Origin: Rehmannia glutinosa
Taxonomy: Eukaryota > Streptophyta > Magnoliopsida > Lamiales > Orobanchaceae
Direction: 5' to 3'
Length of the DNA: 64,000 nt
Assembly (NCBI GenBank): GCA_016081115.2
Contig: CM071928.1
Coordinates: 55,373,950-55,437,949, forward strand
The notes beneath the pieces were generated by a model. That model saw nothing but the letters and a program-made list of their open reading frames with translations. It ran no database searches and had not been told where the DNA came from. The position numbers and the translations under genes were made by a program. Of the stretch, positions 1 to 11,305 are shown piece by piece; the stretch's first letter is position 1; each line of letters begins with the position of its first letter.

Positions 1-279
1 GACCAAATCCTTGGCGAGAGATGGTGAGCTTTCCGTGAGCAGATGACTTTATCCCTTCATCGTGAATCTCAGCATTCACGTAGAAGCGTGCGACCTCCTC
101 CACATAGGTCATCGGATATTCCATCATCGAAACGATTTCAGCCCAGGCGTTTCCAATTTCTCGGCGATTTTCTTCACTAGGGTGTCATCGGACCCTGTTT
201 CACCATGCTTGTCGAAATCCACAAAGAGACCGGTGTGGATTTGCTTTCCTAACTTGACAAAATCATAGGTTGGTGCCAT
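1..279 (-). pseudogene. Extra 3' ORF (env-like position) of element A, N-terminal part
   Basis: The ATG at 279-277 opens a frame starting MAPTYDFVKLGKQIHTG, closely matching the start of the extra ORF of element D (MAPKYDFVKLSKQIHTG) and of the array copies. This ORF sits after pol, where Sireviruses carry a so-called envelope-like gene. No signal peptide or membrane segment is visible in the part present. Only the first 90 or so codons are in the window, and the frame is disturbed around 130-190. The function of this protein family is not known to me. Confidence 0.75.
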
Positions 280-845
280 TTTTCAGGATTTTATCGAAGA
301 AAACTTAGAGATTGATTTGAAGATAGATAGGGTTTTGAGAAGATTTTTGCCTTTGCTTAGAGAGAGAAATGAACAGTTTTGGTAGTGTGTGAGAGAAACG
401 GGGCGAAAATGGTTTAAGTATGGTTTATGAAAGGGCGTGCGGGTGGTTTTTGAAATGTGATCGAAATCAACGGTTTAGATTTTGCACGCCTATTTAGCAT
501 TTAATGTCTCGTATTTAATGCGGCAAAGATTTATATCCAATCATAAGCTTGGTGTGCGGCTTTATGTCTCATACACATCATCATTATCTTTGCGTCATTT
601 CTTAAAAACATTGCCGCTCATTAAAAAACGATTTGCGTTTTTGTCACTTTGCTCATAAGTGACTCGACTTATCCCTTAGGCGATTTAACTCTTCTTCTCT
701 CACAGTTCTCTTAGTGACTCGGCTAACAATGACTTGGTATAGTCATTTGTCTTTCCAATACAAATGATTTACTTAGGCGATTTGTGAGTTCGGCTCTTTT
801 TCCCTTTTAGTGTTCCATTTCTTTTCTTTGATTCTTAAGTGTCAC
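280..845 (-). other. Pol to extra-ORF spacer of element A
   Basis: Non-coding stretch between the pol stop (846-848) and the extra-ORF start (279). It aligns with the spacers of D and the array, including a CT-rich leader just before the ATG and the 'tttaatgc' and 'atttatatccaatcat' blocks near 500-545. The TATA-like run that the array has about 140 bases upstream of the ATG is weakened here (ttcataaacc around 420-432). The text is rich in 'tcgg' where relatives read 'tcag'. Confidence 0.5.
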
Positions 846-1680
846 TCACTCAATTAACCCTAACTCATGTTTGAGTTCTTCAAATCTTGACTCACATAAT
901 GGTTTTGTGAAGATGTCGGCCAATTGTTTATCGGTTGAGATATATTCCAAGATGATGTCCTTCTTTTCAACATGATCTCTTATGAAGTGATATCGACATC
1001 GATATGCTTTGTTCTTGAGTGCAACACAGGATTTTGAGTGATTGCAATTGCACTTGTGTTATCACACATGATTGGAATTTCTTTTTCCTCAACTTCATAG
1101 TCTCTTAGTCTTCTTTGTCTCATCCATAGGACTTGGGCAACAACGTTGCCCATGATATGTATTCTACCTTCAACCGTAGAGGTGGCTATTGAATTTTGCT
1201 TCTTGCTAAACCAGGAAATCACTGTTTCCTAGCATTTGACATGTGCACGAGGTGCTTTTTTGTCAACTCGCATCCAAAGATAGTCAGTCGAATAGCCAAT
1301 TAGCTTGAATCCACCTTCCTTTGGATACCATAAGCCAACTTCTTGGCTTCCTTTCAAGTATCTCAATATTCTCTTAGCCTTTTGTCATATGGCTCTCTTT
1401 TGGAGCGATTGAAATCTTGCACATACACCTACAACAAAGGTGATGTCCGCTGCTTCTTTGTAAGATAGAGCAATGATCCAATAAGTGCTCAGTATCTTGT
1501 TTGATCTCTGAGGCTTGCCATCGCATCCATGTCCATTTTGATGATGTATTCATTGGTATTTTCACGGAAGACTTCTCCTCCATACCAAATTTCTTCATTA
1601 AGTCTCGGTGTATTTTGTTTGACTTATGAAGGTTCCATCCTTGTTGTTTCACTTGGAGTCAAGGAAGAATGTTAGCTCTC
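846..1680 (-). pseudogene. Element A pol: connection and RNase H
   Basis: Fragments in several frames match copia RNase H. The piece at 980-1222 contains the conserved CDNTSAIAITQNP block with one RNase H aspartate, followed by HSRTKHIDV. The piece at 1374-1652 covers the segment after the RT palm (MKKFGMEEKSSVKIPMNTS). The pol stop is TGA at 848-846, just after GLIE. At least three frame changes separate these pieces, and the AEAEY region with the catalytic glutamate is garbled near 1150-1200. The RNase H domain is therefore non-functional as read. Confidence 0.75.
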
Positions 1681-1689
1681 CCATCATGC

Positions 1690-2400
1690 TCATTTCAAAT
1701 TTACTTTGCATGAGGTTTGAAAATTTTCACCACGACTATTTGTTTGTGGATCCAAAAATGATGTCATCCACATATATTTGAACAAGCGGATACTCTTTTT
1801 GTCTTGAATTAAAAAAAGTGTTCTATCTACTTTTCCTTTTGTGAATCCATTTTCGATTAGGAATTGTGACAAAGTATCATACCATGCTCTGGGTGCCTGT
1901 TTCAATCCATACAAGGCTTTCTTGAGTTTGTATACCTTATCTCCAAGAGTCTTCTGCTCAAATCCTGGAGGTTGTTCAACATACACTTCTTCTTCCAATA
2001 AACCATTTAGGAATGCACTTTTTACATCCATCTGATATACAATGAAATTCTTGTGAGCTGCATAGGCATGAAACATCCTTATAGCTTCCAATCTTGCTAC
2101 AGGAGCAAATGTTTCATCAAAATCTATTCCTTCTTCTTGGCAATATCCTTTGGCTACTAGTCTTGCCTTGTTTCTTACCACAGAACCTTCCTCGTTCATC
2201 TTGTTTCTGAACACCCATTTAGTACCAATAACATTTTGATGTGTGGGTCTTTGAACTAATTCCCATACTTTATTTCTTTCAAACTGATTCAACTCTTCTT
2301 GCATACCTTGAATCCAATGTGTGTCGTCCAATGCTTGTAACACATCTTTGGGCTCTATTTGCGAGATAAAGCATGTGAACATGGCTTCTTGTTGAGTTAC
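1690..2400 (-). pseudogene. Element A pol: copia reverse transcriptase
   Basis: A 230-codon open stretch carries the copia RT signature: KWVFRNKMNEEG, ARLVAKGYCQEEGIDF, the first catalytic Asp in YQMDVKSAFLNG, and LYGLKQAPRAWYDTL. The catalytic Tyr-Val-Asp-Asp box is present in the DNA near 1755-1770 but lies in another frame, because the reading slips just before it (reads FKYMWMTSF). The enzyme would copy genomic RNA into cDNA in virus-like particles in an intact element. This copy is inactive as read. Confidence 0.85.
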
Positions 2401-2685
2401 GGATCTTGTTTTGACACCTTCTCTTATATCTCCAATGACAAGTTACTCGTGGATGGTCTCTCGGCCATCTTACATCGAGGTTGGAGTAAGTTAGCCGGAT
2501 TCGATCGTCTTGCGGTTTGTGTTCTTTGTGTTCGACTCTCTCGTAATCACTTTTGCAAATTTTCCAAATTTTTTTGATTCACTATCTCATCTTCTTCGAG
2601 TTTATAATTCCAACTTGACTTGATATGGACTCTTCGTATGGTTGGATGATTGAACTTATCGGTGACTCTTCAATGTCTTCTCCAT
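2401..2685 (-). pseudogene. Element A pol: linker between integrase and RT, degraded
   Basis: By position this equals the acidic linker that in elements B and D contains the 'IGDVRDGIRTRS' block ahead of RT. Here only short matching islands survive in changing frames (for example the DHP and DIR-like pieces around 2430-2480). No open frame of useful length exists on the minus strand. Confidence 0.5.
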
Positions 2686-3500
2686 TTACATTTGGCTCAT
2701 CGAATACCACATGAATGGATTCTTCCGCAACCATAGTCCTTTTGTTGAGTACTCTGTAGGCTTTGCTTTCACCGAGTATCCCAAGAAGATACCTTCATCG
2801 GCTTTAGTATCGAAAGCCTTTAGATTGTCTTTGCCATTGTTGTGGATGAAGCATTTACATCCAAAAATTATAAAATATGCAACATTTGGTTTTCTTCGAG
2901 TCAAATCTCATAGGGTGTCTTTGTCACCGTCTTTTATCATACATCTGTTTTGAGTGTAGCAAAATTTGTGTTGATTGCTTGACCCAAAATCATTTTGGTA
3001 ACCCCGCTTGACTAACATGGTCCTTCTTCTTCTTCTTTGAGAGTTCTATTCCTTCTTTCGCAACTCCATTCTCATTTGTGGAGTCCTTGCTGCTGATAGT
3101 TCATGACCAATACCATTTTCAATACAATCTCGAGTTATTATTCCATTGACAAACTCGGTTCCTCTGTCCGATCTTATTTTGATAATGGTTTGGCTCTTCT
3201 CGTTTTGAATCCTCTTCATCACCGTGGTAGTTTTACGTAGAGTTTCTTTCTTCTTACACATGAATATTGTCCATGTATATCTTGAGTAGTCATCCACTAC
3301 CACCAAGGTGTATTTCTTTCCACTTATGCAAACGGTTCCACTTTGGGCCAAATAGATCCATGTGTAGCGATGCAATATTATTGTTGAAGATGGACATGTC
3401 TTTTCTTTAAATGAAGATTTGATTTGTTTTCCCTTGACATGCATCACATATACTCTCCTTCTTGTATCTCGAGTCTGGAAGTCCTTCCACAAGACTACTA
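2686..3500 (-). pseudogene. Element A pol: integrase core and C-terminal part
   Basis: The piece at 3046-3492 holds integrase core text: a central VVVDDYSRYTW block and an IRSDRGTEFVNG block with a catalytic Asp. The piece at 2686-2904 holds the copia-specific C-terminal block (RKPNVAYFIIFGCKCFIHNNG, then DEGIFLGYS). The first catalytic Asp region reads out of frame near 3340-3360, and the region carrying the catalytic Glu (about 3040-3060) is disrupted. Integrase would insert the cDNA into chromosomes. It is broken here. Confidence 0.8.
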
Positions 3501-3995
3501 CGCAAGCTTGTTAATCGTTTTGAAATTCGGGTGACTCGGCTTTTTTGTGCCACGGCCAACTTGATTCAAATTTGTGCTCTTTGCTAATAGATAGGTCTTT
3601 GTGTGTAGTCATGACCAATCTACTACATACATGTTCTTTTGTCTGCATCCTTGTAACACAACTTCATTCGATTCAGCATCCTTGATTTGGCATATACCCA
3701 TGTTGAATCCAACATTATACCCCTTGTCACATAGTTGACTTATGCTTAGCAAGTTGAAGTTGAGTCCTTCGACATATGCAACATCTGTGATTTCTAATCC
3801 GTTCCTCTTGACGGATCCAATGCCTCTTATTTCACCTGGAGCTTCATTTCCTCCAAATATGACTTTTGCTCCTTTAACTTCCTTGAATTTTGACAGATTT
3901 TTCTTATTTCCTGTCATATGTCCGGAATGACCACTATCCATATACCAGGTTCCTTGGCACTCACTTCCTTGAACCCGCAATCAAGGAAATTAAGT
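3501..3995 (-). pseudogene. Element A pol: aspartic protease and GAG pre-integrase region
   Basis: A 123-codon frame (3980-3609) starts at the protease active site, WYMDSGHSGHMTG, where relatives read DSGCSRHITG. The Asp-Ser-Gly catalytic triplet is intact. It continues through the flap-like VIFGGNEAPGEI and the FNLLSISQLCDKGYNV block shared with B and D, ending YVVDWS, the start of the pre-integrase region. The zinc-finger part of integrase (3500-3600) is only partly recognisable. The protease would cut the Gag-Pol precursor. Confidence 0.85.
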
Positions 3996-5200
3996 TTTAG
4001 GTACCCATACTTGTGCAGGTCCCGAGGGGTTAGAATTGTAAGATGATCCAACCAACTTATAGCCAAATGATTTGACTCTAAGGGGTTGCCATCTATCAGT
4101 GCCATAATCATAATTAATCCTGGCAAATTGCTTGGGGATTCTAGGTTCATACAATTGTCTCTTTTGTCTGTATGCCTGTGTATAAGTTTTAGCAATTGCC
4201 TTCTTTGGGTAATTGTGGTGTCTCTGAGTGTAGTGCCTAGGTGCATATGTGTCTTTGATAAAAGCTCTTATACTTTTGAAATGGCCTTTCTTTGAGTTCT
4301 GTGGCCTTTGCCATTTGGGCTTATATTCCATAAGTCTATGCTGATAGTTTACATTATTCCAATCAGCTTGGCTTGGATATTTTCTACCATTCCCATCATA
4401 TGTATTTCTTTTATGGATTTTCTGGGGTTTTTGATAGCTCTTCTTCTTCTTTACAGAGTATTTTGTGTTTGGAGTTTGCTTTGAGGAACTCGGCCAATCT
4501 CTTCTCACTTTGTCCTTTCAGCGCACTCAACTGGTCATTTTCCTTTTCCTTTATAACCAAGGGCGGTTTGCTTGTAATTGTGCTTTGGAGTGAATGTGTG
4601 TGCAACATTTAGAGTTTTGGATTTTTAGACTCTTCATTGCTTGAAGATCCTTTTTCCAAAATTACTCTTGAAGTTTGACATATCACGGAGGAGTTAAATC
4701 TAAGCTGTCTTGTCTCCACATTCTCTTTGACTCATAATAAGATCATCAAATGATTTAGATGCCTTAGTGAATGAGGCAATAACATTTTTGAGGTCATTCT
4801 CCCTCTTTTCTATGGCAACTATTTACTGCTATTAACTTAGCATTTTCGGCCTTTAAACTTTCATTCTCATCGGCTATTTGACTTAGAGTACCCGGCTCCT
4901 TAGTCACCGTGAGATTTGCTTTTGAGTAGGCTGTTTTTCCTCATTTAGTAGTGTGTGTGAGGATTTAATGTGTTCAAAATCTTTCATCATTTTGCCTAAT
5001 GAATCATAAAGATCGGAGTGGGTGATGAAATGTGTGTGTCACGATCACTATCACTAGAGTCCGAGCTTGATGAGTTGGAGTGTACCTCATCTTCTTGGTC
5101 GGGTTGATCTTGTTCCTTGGCCATTAAGCGGATCGGGCTTCTTCTTGAGTCACTTGAGTAGTCGGCTTCATTTGCTCTCTGAATCACCGCTCTCTTGACT
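3996..5200 (-). pseudogene. Element A: gag-pol linker (basic Tyr/Gln-rich and acidic Ser-rich segments)
   Basis: The piece at 3990-4508 (172 codons) is strongly basic and rich in Tyr, Gln, Pro and His, with repeated 'YKPKWQRPQ'-like and 'TYTQAYRQKRQLYEP'-like text. The piece at 4996-5187 is acidic and Ser-rich (QPDQEDEVHSNSSSSDSSDS). Both align with the same positions in element D (25300-26500). Such low-complexity linkers lie between the nucleocapsid and protease in Sirevirus-type polyproteins. No enzymatic motif is present. The stretch 4510-4990 has coding remnants in mixed frames. Confidence 0.65.
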
Positions 5201-6328
5201 TGGGCACTTTTAAAGATCTCTGCACCATCATTGCCTTTTTCGTTTCTTGTCTTCTTTCTCTCAAGACCTTTCTTTCTTCTTCATTCTGTATTTGTTAACT
5301 ACAGGATATGAGCGATCAATGGCATAGTGACCTGGTTGTCTACTGATTCAAAGATAGATATTCAACCTTTTGATCAGCTCTTTCCATTCTTGGATTGTCA
5401 GCCCTTTGATATTTAGCTTTTTGATGATCTGTTCTCTTGGTTGGTCTATCTTCCCTTGATTTGGAGGGAGCTGAGTGTCTTCTGGAAGATTCGCCCTTTC
5501 CTCTCTTGTAGTTCTTATTGAAGAACTTGTTGAACCTTTTAACCATCAGGGCTATTTCTTCTGGATCAATGACTTCTTTGACCTCAACTCTCTTCCCATG
5601 TTTAAAAATTAGAGCAGCTGTTTTGGGTACAACTGTCTCTTCCTGGTCTTTTCTTCTCAGCTCAAACTCGTAGGCTTTGAGGTCAGAGAATAGTTCATGG
5701 TTGGATGTCTTTGATAGGTCCATGGAATGTCTTAGTGCCATGACCTTCATTTCCCATTCAGCTGGAAGACTTTTTAGGATTTTCATACACATTTCTTTCT
5801 GTGTATATTCCTTTCCAAGTGCAGATAACTCGTTGGTGATTTCTGTGAATCGAGCATCCAGTTGATCCAGGTTATCTCCTGAGATCATTTTGAAGTTCTC
5901 AAATTTCGTACATGACACGATAATTTGTTTTCTTTGATTTGCTCACGAGCCTTCACAAATCAATGTTAGCTTGTCCCGATTTCTTTAGCCGTTTTGCATG
6001 ATTTGACTTTATTGAACATGGCTTTGTCCAAGGTTTTGTAAAGGATGTCCTTGCTACATTGTCCAGGTTGTATCTTTTTCTCATCATCATTTGTCCATTC
6101 GATTCTTGGTTTTCAACCATGACGTATGCAGGGAGCAACATCCTCTTCTCCTTCAAATGCAGACTCTTCTTACAATTGTGTTCACCTTTAAGATTTGCAG
6201 TGGCCCATCCTCTATCACTATCCACATCTCATCATGTAATGCTTTGATAGATGAGCACGCATACGAATTTTCCAATCATCAAATTCTTCAATAGTGAACA
6301 TAGGGATGCGTGTCAAATTTGCTTCCAT
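5201..6328 (-). pseudogene. Element A gag
   Basis: The ATG at 6328-6326 starts MEANLTRIPMFTIEEFDDW, the copia Gag start, nearly identical to D (24186). After frame changes near 6220 and 5950, the piece at 5918-5340 contains the UBN2-type Gag core (ITNELSALGKEY, then ILKSLPAEWEMKVMALRHS) and the FNKFFNKNYKRGKGESS basic region. The CCHC zinc knuckle around 5290-5340 is degenerate: the GHYAID core is readable, but the last Cys codon reads Arg and the upstream CxxC is lost. Gag would form the particle shell and bind RNA. Confidence 0.8.
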
Positions 6329-6440
6329 GATAATAACTTTTAATGATAAAAAGAGTTTTGAGAGTTTAAGTACTAAAGCGGACTTTGAAAAGTTTGGAGA
6401 TCTAGTTCGAAACCGGTGCGGAGGGTTCAATGAACCAACC

Positions 6441-6452
6441 GCTCTGATACCA
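6441..6452 (-). other. Element A primer-binding site
   Basis: On the minus strand this reads tggtatcagagc, the standard complement of the 3' end of plant initiator tRNA-Met. It lies two bases inside the inner edge of the LTR (6455), as expected for minus-strand strong-stop priming. Confidence 0.9.
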
Positions 6453-6454
6453 CT

Positions 6455-7997
6455 TGTAGGTCCCAAGGGGTGTAAGTGTAAGGTTTAGAAGGGGGGTTGA
6501 ATAAACCTTACCAAATTTTCGATTTAGTCCTTTTAAATATTCGAGTTGATACTTTACACAAACATGTCCTTGGTGGACAGACCAATTTAGTTAATCAAGA
6601 GTTATTCTCTCAACAGACTCAACTGAGCTGTTGATGGAATAACTCAGCTGTTGGGTCTAAATTAACTCAACTGTGGTTTGCTTTCAGCGGAAGACTTACC
6701 ACCCTTAAGTTTGGTTAAACAAGGATTTAGTGCTTGGTTTAGTACTTAGAAATTATCAAGTGGATAGCAAATTTATCGTGATTTAAACAATTAAGATGCG
6801 AGAATTAAAGTCTTGAAATGTAAATGACACAATGAAATTTTTATAGAGGTTCAAAGATGGGGTAATTCTTCTACTCCTCTCTTCTCCAATTCCTGGAGGA
6901 ATCCACTAGGTATTGATCGGATACAAAGTGGTAACATCCGGATACTGAGTCTTGATCACACACGGTGACTTGATCCTTTGGGACTCGATCTGAGACGCCT
7001 TGATCACTCGGTGGCTTCTCGTGCGACTCGGCTTCTTCACGCAGGCGTGTGCCTTGGTACTACACCCACTTGCTCAAGCTCTTTGGATTTGATCACGAAG
7101 CCCTCCAAAAGCTTAAGACTTGGTTCGACCTTGAACCTTCCTACAATCCTTCGTGGAATGTAGACCCCTTGATTTTTCATATTTTCCTCTTCAACGATTG
7201 AAAGTTATCTTTCCTTCACGGTGAGTGTTGGATTGATGTTCTTCGTAGTGTAGGCTTGAGGATTGAGAATATTTCGGATATTCTAATAATTGCTTGAACG
7301 TTTGTGGTTCAGGTCTCTTATCCTCTTCTCAATGTCATTTCTCAGCCTTTTATAGTGATCTTTCAAAAATTTGCCCGTTGAAGAAATAAGCTTATTTTTG
7401 AAAGTCACTTGCAGTCGTTGGTATGTCTTGTTGCAGTCCTTGGAATTGCCATTTCCTCGTATGAATTGTTCTTCACCTTTTTGAGTTCGACACGGTGTAA
7501 TGCTTCCCATTGGTTTATTCCTCTTGCACGCTTAAGGGAGAGCACTCCGAGAAAGGTGGTATGGAGATATTACTTGTTTAAGTAATTCTCTTGATTTACG
7601 TACAACGGATCTTTTTGATTATCTCGACTTGACCGCATTTCTTTGCTTTCCCCAGGTGACTTAGAGTCGACTTCCAATCATTGGATGACTCTTCTCCGTC
7701 ACTTCAACTTGAGACTTGGCTTTTCTTGAGTTGACTTGATGATACTCCACTCAACCGCATCTCACCGCTTCTTCAAGAGAGTTCCCGTCTACTCTTCTTT
7801 GCCATACTCAAATTGTCTCGCAAGAAGTCTTCCTTCTAGTCTCCGATTGTCCTCTTGCATGTTTGGGCGCGGTGACTTAACTCGGCTTGACCAAATTTAT
7901 TTATTACAATGCATTTTACAACAAGAATGGGGTGCCAACTTCCTATTCTAAGTTTTACATGGCATTCATCAAAATCTAAACAATAAATTTCCTAACA
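6455..7997 (-). repeat. Element A 5' LTR (about 1.54 kb)
   Basis: On the minus strand the LTR begins tgttaggaaatttattg (7997) and ends ...cttgggacctaca (6455), with TG...CA termini. Both ends match the 3' LTR of element D (35246-36242). A TATA-like ctataaaaat lies near 6838-6848 (minus), placing the transcription start just downstream. The LTR is about 550 bp longer than that of D; the extra material is in the U3 part, roughly 7000-7560. The host flank begins ataccta; target duplication cannot be tested because the other end is outside the window. Confidence 0.88.
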
Positions 7998-8039
7998 ATA
8001 CCTAAATCGGATCCTGATTCCTCAGAGAACAATGGAAGA

Positions 8040-8690
8040 AGATAGATTACATGTTTTATAGCTAGATCCTTAATTCATTAAGCAAGGATCTAGTGGAAGC
8101 ATTTCTGTACGCAGATTCTGCACAAGCACCGTGGGAAGAAATTGAGCAGCGATATGGACAGAGCAATGGACCTATGCTTTACCAGATACAAAAAGAGATT
8201 TCCACAATCAAGCAAGGTAACACTACTGTTGCTATATATTTTACAAAATTGAAATGACTATGGGATGAGTATACTAGTTTGGTGCTTTTGCCTCCATGTA
8301 CTTGTGGATCCGTAAACAATTAGGCCGAGCTAGAGGCCACCACAAAGTTATTTCAATTTCTCATGGGTTTGAATGACGATTATGACAAGATACAAAGTCG
8401 GATCTTACTTGTAGATCCTTTACCAATCTGTAAATAAAGCTTACTCCATGATTCAAAGAGTAGAGAAACAAAGGATAGTGCATAATTTGTTTCCTGATCA
8501 GTTGGATAATGCAATAATGTTTACTAGAGCACCAAGTGGAGATAGAGGTGCTCCACACAGAGGTGGATGGAAGAGGAAGAGGAAATCCAAGGCTAACTAA
8601 AGAAGAAAAGGCCAAACTCTTTTGTGAGCATTGTTAGGTGAATGGTCATACTGTGTAATATTGCTTCAAGATACACAAATATCCAGATTG
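8040..8690 (+). pseudogene. Element E gag remnant
   Basis: Translating through stops gives a recognisable copia Gag of the UBN2 type: SLSKDLVEAFLYADSAQAPW, then EEIEQRYGQSNGP, then LWDEYTSLVLLPPCTCG and FLMGLNDDYDKIQSRIL. Around 8618-8665 a zinc knuckle remains with its spaced Cys/His residues (CEHC, NGHTV, YCF) but is interrupted by two stops. No ATG-started frame longer than about 60 codons survives on this strand. The protein is dead but ancestry is clear. Confidence 0.75.
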
Positions 8691-9459
8691 GTACAAAGGA
8701 TTTTAAGGAGTAGAGAGCCAGAATGAGTGGAAGGCAGACAACAAATATGGTGGACACATACTCATGAAACCAGATTCAGCTATGGAAGCTAAGAATGAGA
8801 CTGCTACTCAGGATATTGACGGACTGATATAGGAAATAACAAAATTTATGAACACTAAAATGCATGCTGGATTTCCTGTGAATGGATCAGGTTCACCAAA
8901 CTATGCACATTTTGCTGACAGTACATGTATCTCTATAGGTAGTATTTCAGATTATGCATTAACTAGTATTGAATCGGTTGATATAGGATCTTGGATATTG
9001 GACACGGGTGCCAGTAGCCACATGTGTGCTCACCCTACTCAAGTCACAAACATCACAAATCTACCCGTTCCTCTTTCCATTCTTCTTCCCGATGGCACAT
9101 CCACTCTTGTGTCTCAAACTGGTCAAGTGCAATTGACTGACACATTATTACTCCATGATGTGCTCCTTGTTCCAAAGTTTAAATATAACCTTCTCTCTGT
9201 TGCTCAACTCATTCAACAATCCAATCTAACTTGCATATTTTTTCCTTCTCATTATCTCTTAAAGGACCAGGAGACTAGACAGGTTGTTGCAACTGGAGAG
9301 GTAATTGGGAGGCTTTACATTCTACAAACACAGAAACATCACAATTTTCCAACATATTTTTCAACTACTACTGTACCTTTTGAGACTTGGCACGTGAGGC
9401 CTTGGCCATGCTTCTCCATCTTTCCTGGAACATTTAGATTTCTTGAAACCTCTTTGTAA
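8691..9459 (+). pseudogene. Element E protease and GAG pre-integrase domain
   Basis: The 203-codon frame from 8848 includes the protease active site WILDTGASSHMCAHP near 8990-9035 with the Asp-Thr-Gly triplet intact, then LLPDGTSTLVSQTGQVQL and VLLVPKFKYNLLSVAQLIQQ, which are standard copia protease/pre-integrase blocks. The frame slips around 9390-9400, where the His-rich pre-integrase motif (HLRLGH-like) should be. The ATG at 8848 is only the first in an open stretch; in the intact element this region was part of a Gag-Pol polyprotein. Confidence 0.8.
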
Positions 9460-9990
9460 TTCTTCTGTTAAACAACTGTTGTCTAATTGCACAGTTTGTC
9501 ACAAGGCTAAACAACCTAGATTGCCTTTTTCCCTTAGTGATAATCATGCTTCTAATCTATTTGAGCTTGTTCATATTGACATTTGGGGTCCATATAATGC
9601 CATATCCCTATTACATACACCTTTCAAGCTTATCTCCCAGCTCAATTCTGGCCATTCTCTCTTCTTACCTCAGATTGCATCATCAATAGATTGCCTACTT
9701 CTTCCCTTCAATGAAAAACTCCTCATGAAATTCTTTATGGAAAGACCCCCGACTACTCTCTTCTTAAACCATTTGGTTGCCTTGCCTTTGCTACCAATAC
9801 TTTTCCACAGAAATCTAAGTTTACTCCCAGGGCCAGCAATGTGTGTTTTTAGGCTATGTCACTGGGAAAAAGGGTTATAGGCTCTATGATCTTGACACTC
9901 ATTCTATCCTCATTTCCAGGGATGTTTCCTTCTCTGAAACTCATTTTCCCTATCACTTTTCTCAGCCCAATACTCTTTCTGTTCCTTTGC
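9443..9990 (+). pseudogene. Element E integrase remnant, core deleted
   Basis: The zinc-binding Cys pair (CTVCHKAKQPRLPF) and the first catalytic Asp block (ELVHIDIWGPYN) are in frame at 9490-9600. The text then jumps to the copia integrase C-terminal block (HEILYGKTPDYSLLKPFGC, in another frame near 9725-9790) and FLGYVTGKKGYRLYD. The part that should contain the second Asp and the Glu is largely missing, so a deletion removed most of the catalytic core. Confidence 0.75.
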
Positions 9991-10050
9991 CTGTTGTCTC
10001 TTTATAGGATTCTGACACTCCCCTCAATACTATATCTCCTGCCCCTGCAG

Positions 10051-11305
10051 TTAGGTAAATATTTTTATCGTAATTTTGATGATTTCATATAATTGAGTTT
10101 TATACCAAAACAATATCTCCAAATGTTGTACAAATACTTAAAACATTTTCAATGATTTTTACTAATTTTTTGAAATACTTCTTGAACTTTATTTTTGACA
10201 AAATTTGGACAACTTCTTTGTGTTGAGGTCGACCGGTTGCCCTATAAGGTACCCCGTACCTAAAAGTATTTTGAAATAGAATCAAAACAGAGAAGTAAGA
10301 GGGGGAGGGCGACCGGTGTGGTCAACCGGTGCCTGGGGTTGCAAGCCTTTTTTATTTTGGTCCCATTTTCAAGGGGGACTGGTCCAACCATAGAGGGACC
10401 GGTCAAACCCCCTAGGCAGCCGGTCTCCCTATTTATTGGACCGGTCCAACCCCCAGGGCAACCCGTATTAAAATATTTCCAATGTCTTTTTGACTTCGAA
10501 TTTGTTAGAAGGCGACCGGTCGCCCTAAGACTTTATCAGCAGAAACTATCCGTTGTAGCAGAAACCCTTTCATTAAACTGTGGCTTTGATTCTAACAATT
10601 ATTTTCTTCAATTGTTTGGCATTTCTTTTACAGATTTCACTCTTCTAGGAGGAGCCTATGTTGGTGCTCAAATCAAAGAACTCTCATATAAATACTTGAA
10701 GGCTTGAAGGATCAAATACACAACACAATTATACAAAGCAACAAGAAATATCAGCAAATATTCTTATTCCTCATTGTCAACATTCTTGTTGTATTTAGCC
10801 TAAGCTTTACACTTTCGCATATTGAGTATTAGGCTTCCTTCTTGATTACACTTGCCCTTCAAAGTTGTATACTTCATTTGAGTTGTAATCTTGATTTGTT
10901 CAAATCATCCAAAATAAGATATACTTATTAAGTGTTCTTGTGGTAAGAATACACTTGGTTGATTCTAGTTGTTTAAAAGTTTGGTGCTTTTCATTGTTGT
11001 AAGAATATTGTGGTAATCTTCATAGGTGTGTTGTAAGAAGAGTGTGGTACTCTTCAAGGTAAATGTTGTAATAGTTTGATATCTATTAATATACTTTTTC
11101 CTTTTCGAAATCCATTCGGACATACCGGTTAGTAGAGCATTAGGCCCTAAGTGGGTTGAACCTCTATAAATCATTGTGTATTGTTTATATTTCTGCACTT
11201 TTAATTCTTCACTATCTTCATATTTGAAAAAGAGGGCGTAAATTGGAAAATTGGAAAAATCTATTCACCCCCCCTCTAGATTTTCGTAGCCACTTGGACT
11301 AATAA
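10051..11305 (+). repeat. Probable 5' LTR and flank of element F (approximate, left edge not found)
   Basis: The right end is set by a primer-binding-like tggtatcag at 11307-11315 followed by gag. Text just inside (cccccctctagattttcgta) is typical of copia LTR ends. The terminal dinucleotide reads TA or AA, not CA. I could not find a convincing TG start. The stretch 10220-10530 holds at least five copies of 'accggt' in a Pro/Gly-coding-like, GC-richer island. No gene was recognised here; a 129-codon open frame at 10318 has no recognisable motif. Confidence 0.4.

Larger units (their letters stand above)
1..7997 (-). mobile_element. Element A: Sirevirus-like Ty1/copia retrotransposon (5' LTR to start of extra ORF)
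   Basis: Read on the minus strand, the order is LTR (7997-6455), primer-binding site, gag, a basic Tyr/Gln-rich linker, protease, integrase, RT, RNase H, a spacer, and the start of an extra ORF that leaves the window at base 1. Protease-integrase-RT-RNase H is the Ty1/copia order. An additional ORF after pol is typical of the Sirevirus group of plant copia elements. The coding part is broken by many frameshifts and stops, so this copy is not autonomous. Its 3' LTR is outside the window. Gag, pol and the extra ORF are clearly homologous to element D and to the 36-64 kb array. Many differences from D and B fall at CAG/CTG triplets, so some breaks may be sequence error. Confidence 0.9.
8030..10050 (+). 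mobile_element. Element E: degenerate copia element of a different lineage, no LTRs seen
   Basis: Plus-strand remnant with gag (8040-8680), protease, pre-integrase and truncated integrase (8848-9990) in order. Its protein text differs from A, B, D and G, for instance WILDTGASSHMCAHPTQ at the protease, so it belongs to another copia lineage. RT and RNase H are missing and no LTR can be paired. It abuts the A LTR (7997) after about 30 bases, so A probably inserted next to or within it. Confidence 0.8.

Noticed and set aside
10318..10707. 129-codon plus-strand open frame with 'accggt' repeats
   Set aside because: The repeats give a low-complexity Pro/Gly text, there is no recognisable domain, and the frame lies in LTR-like DNA.
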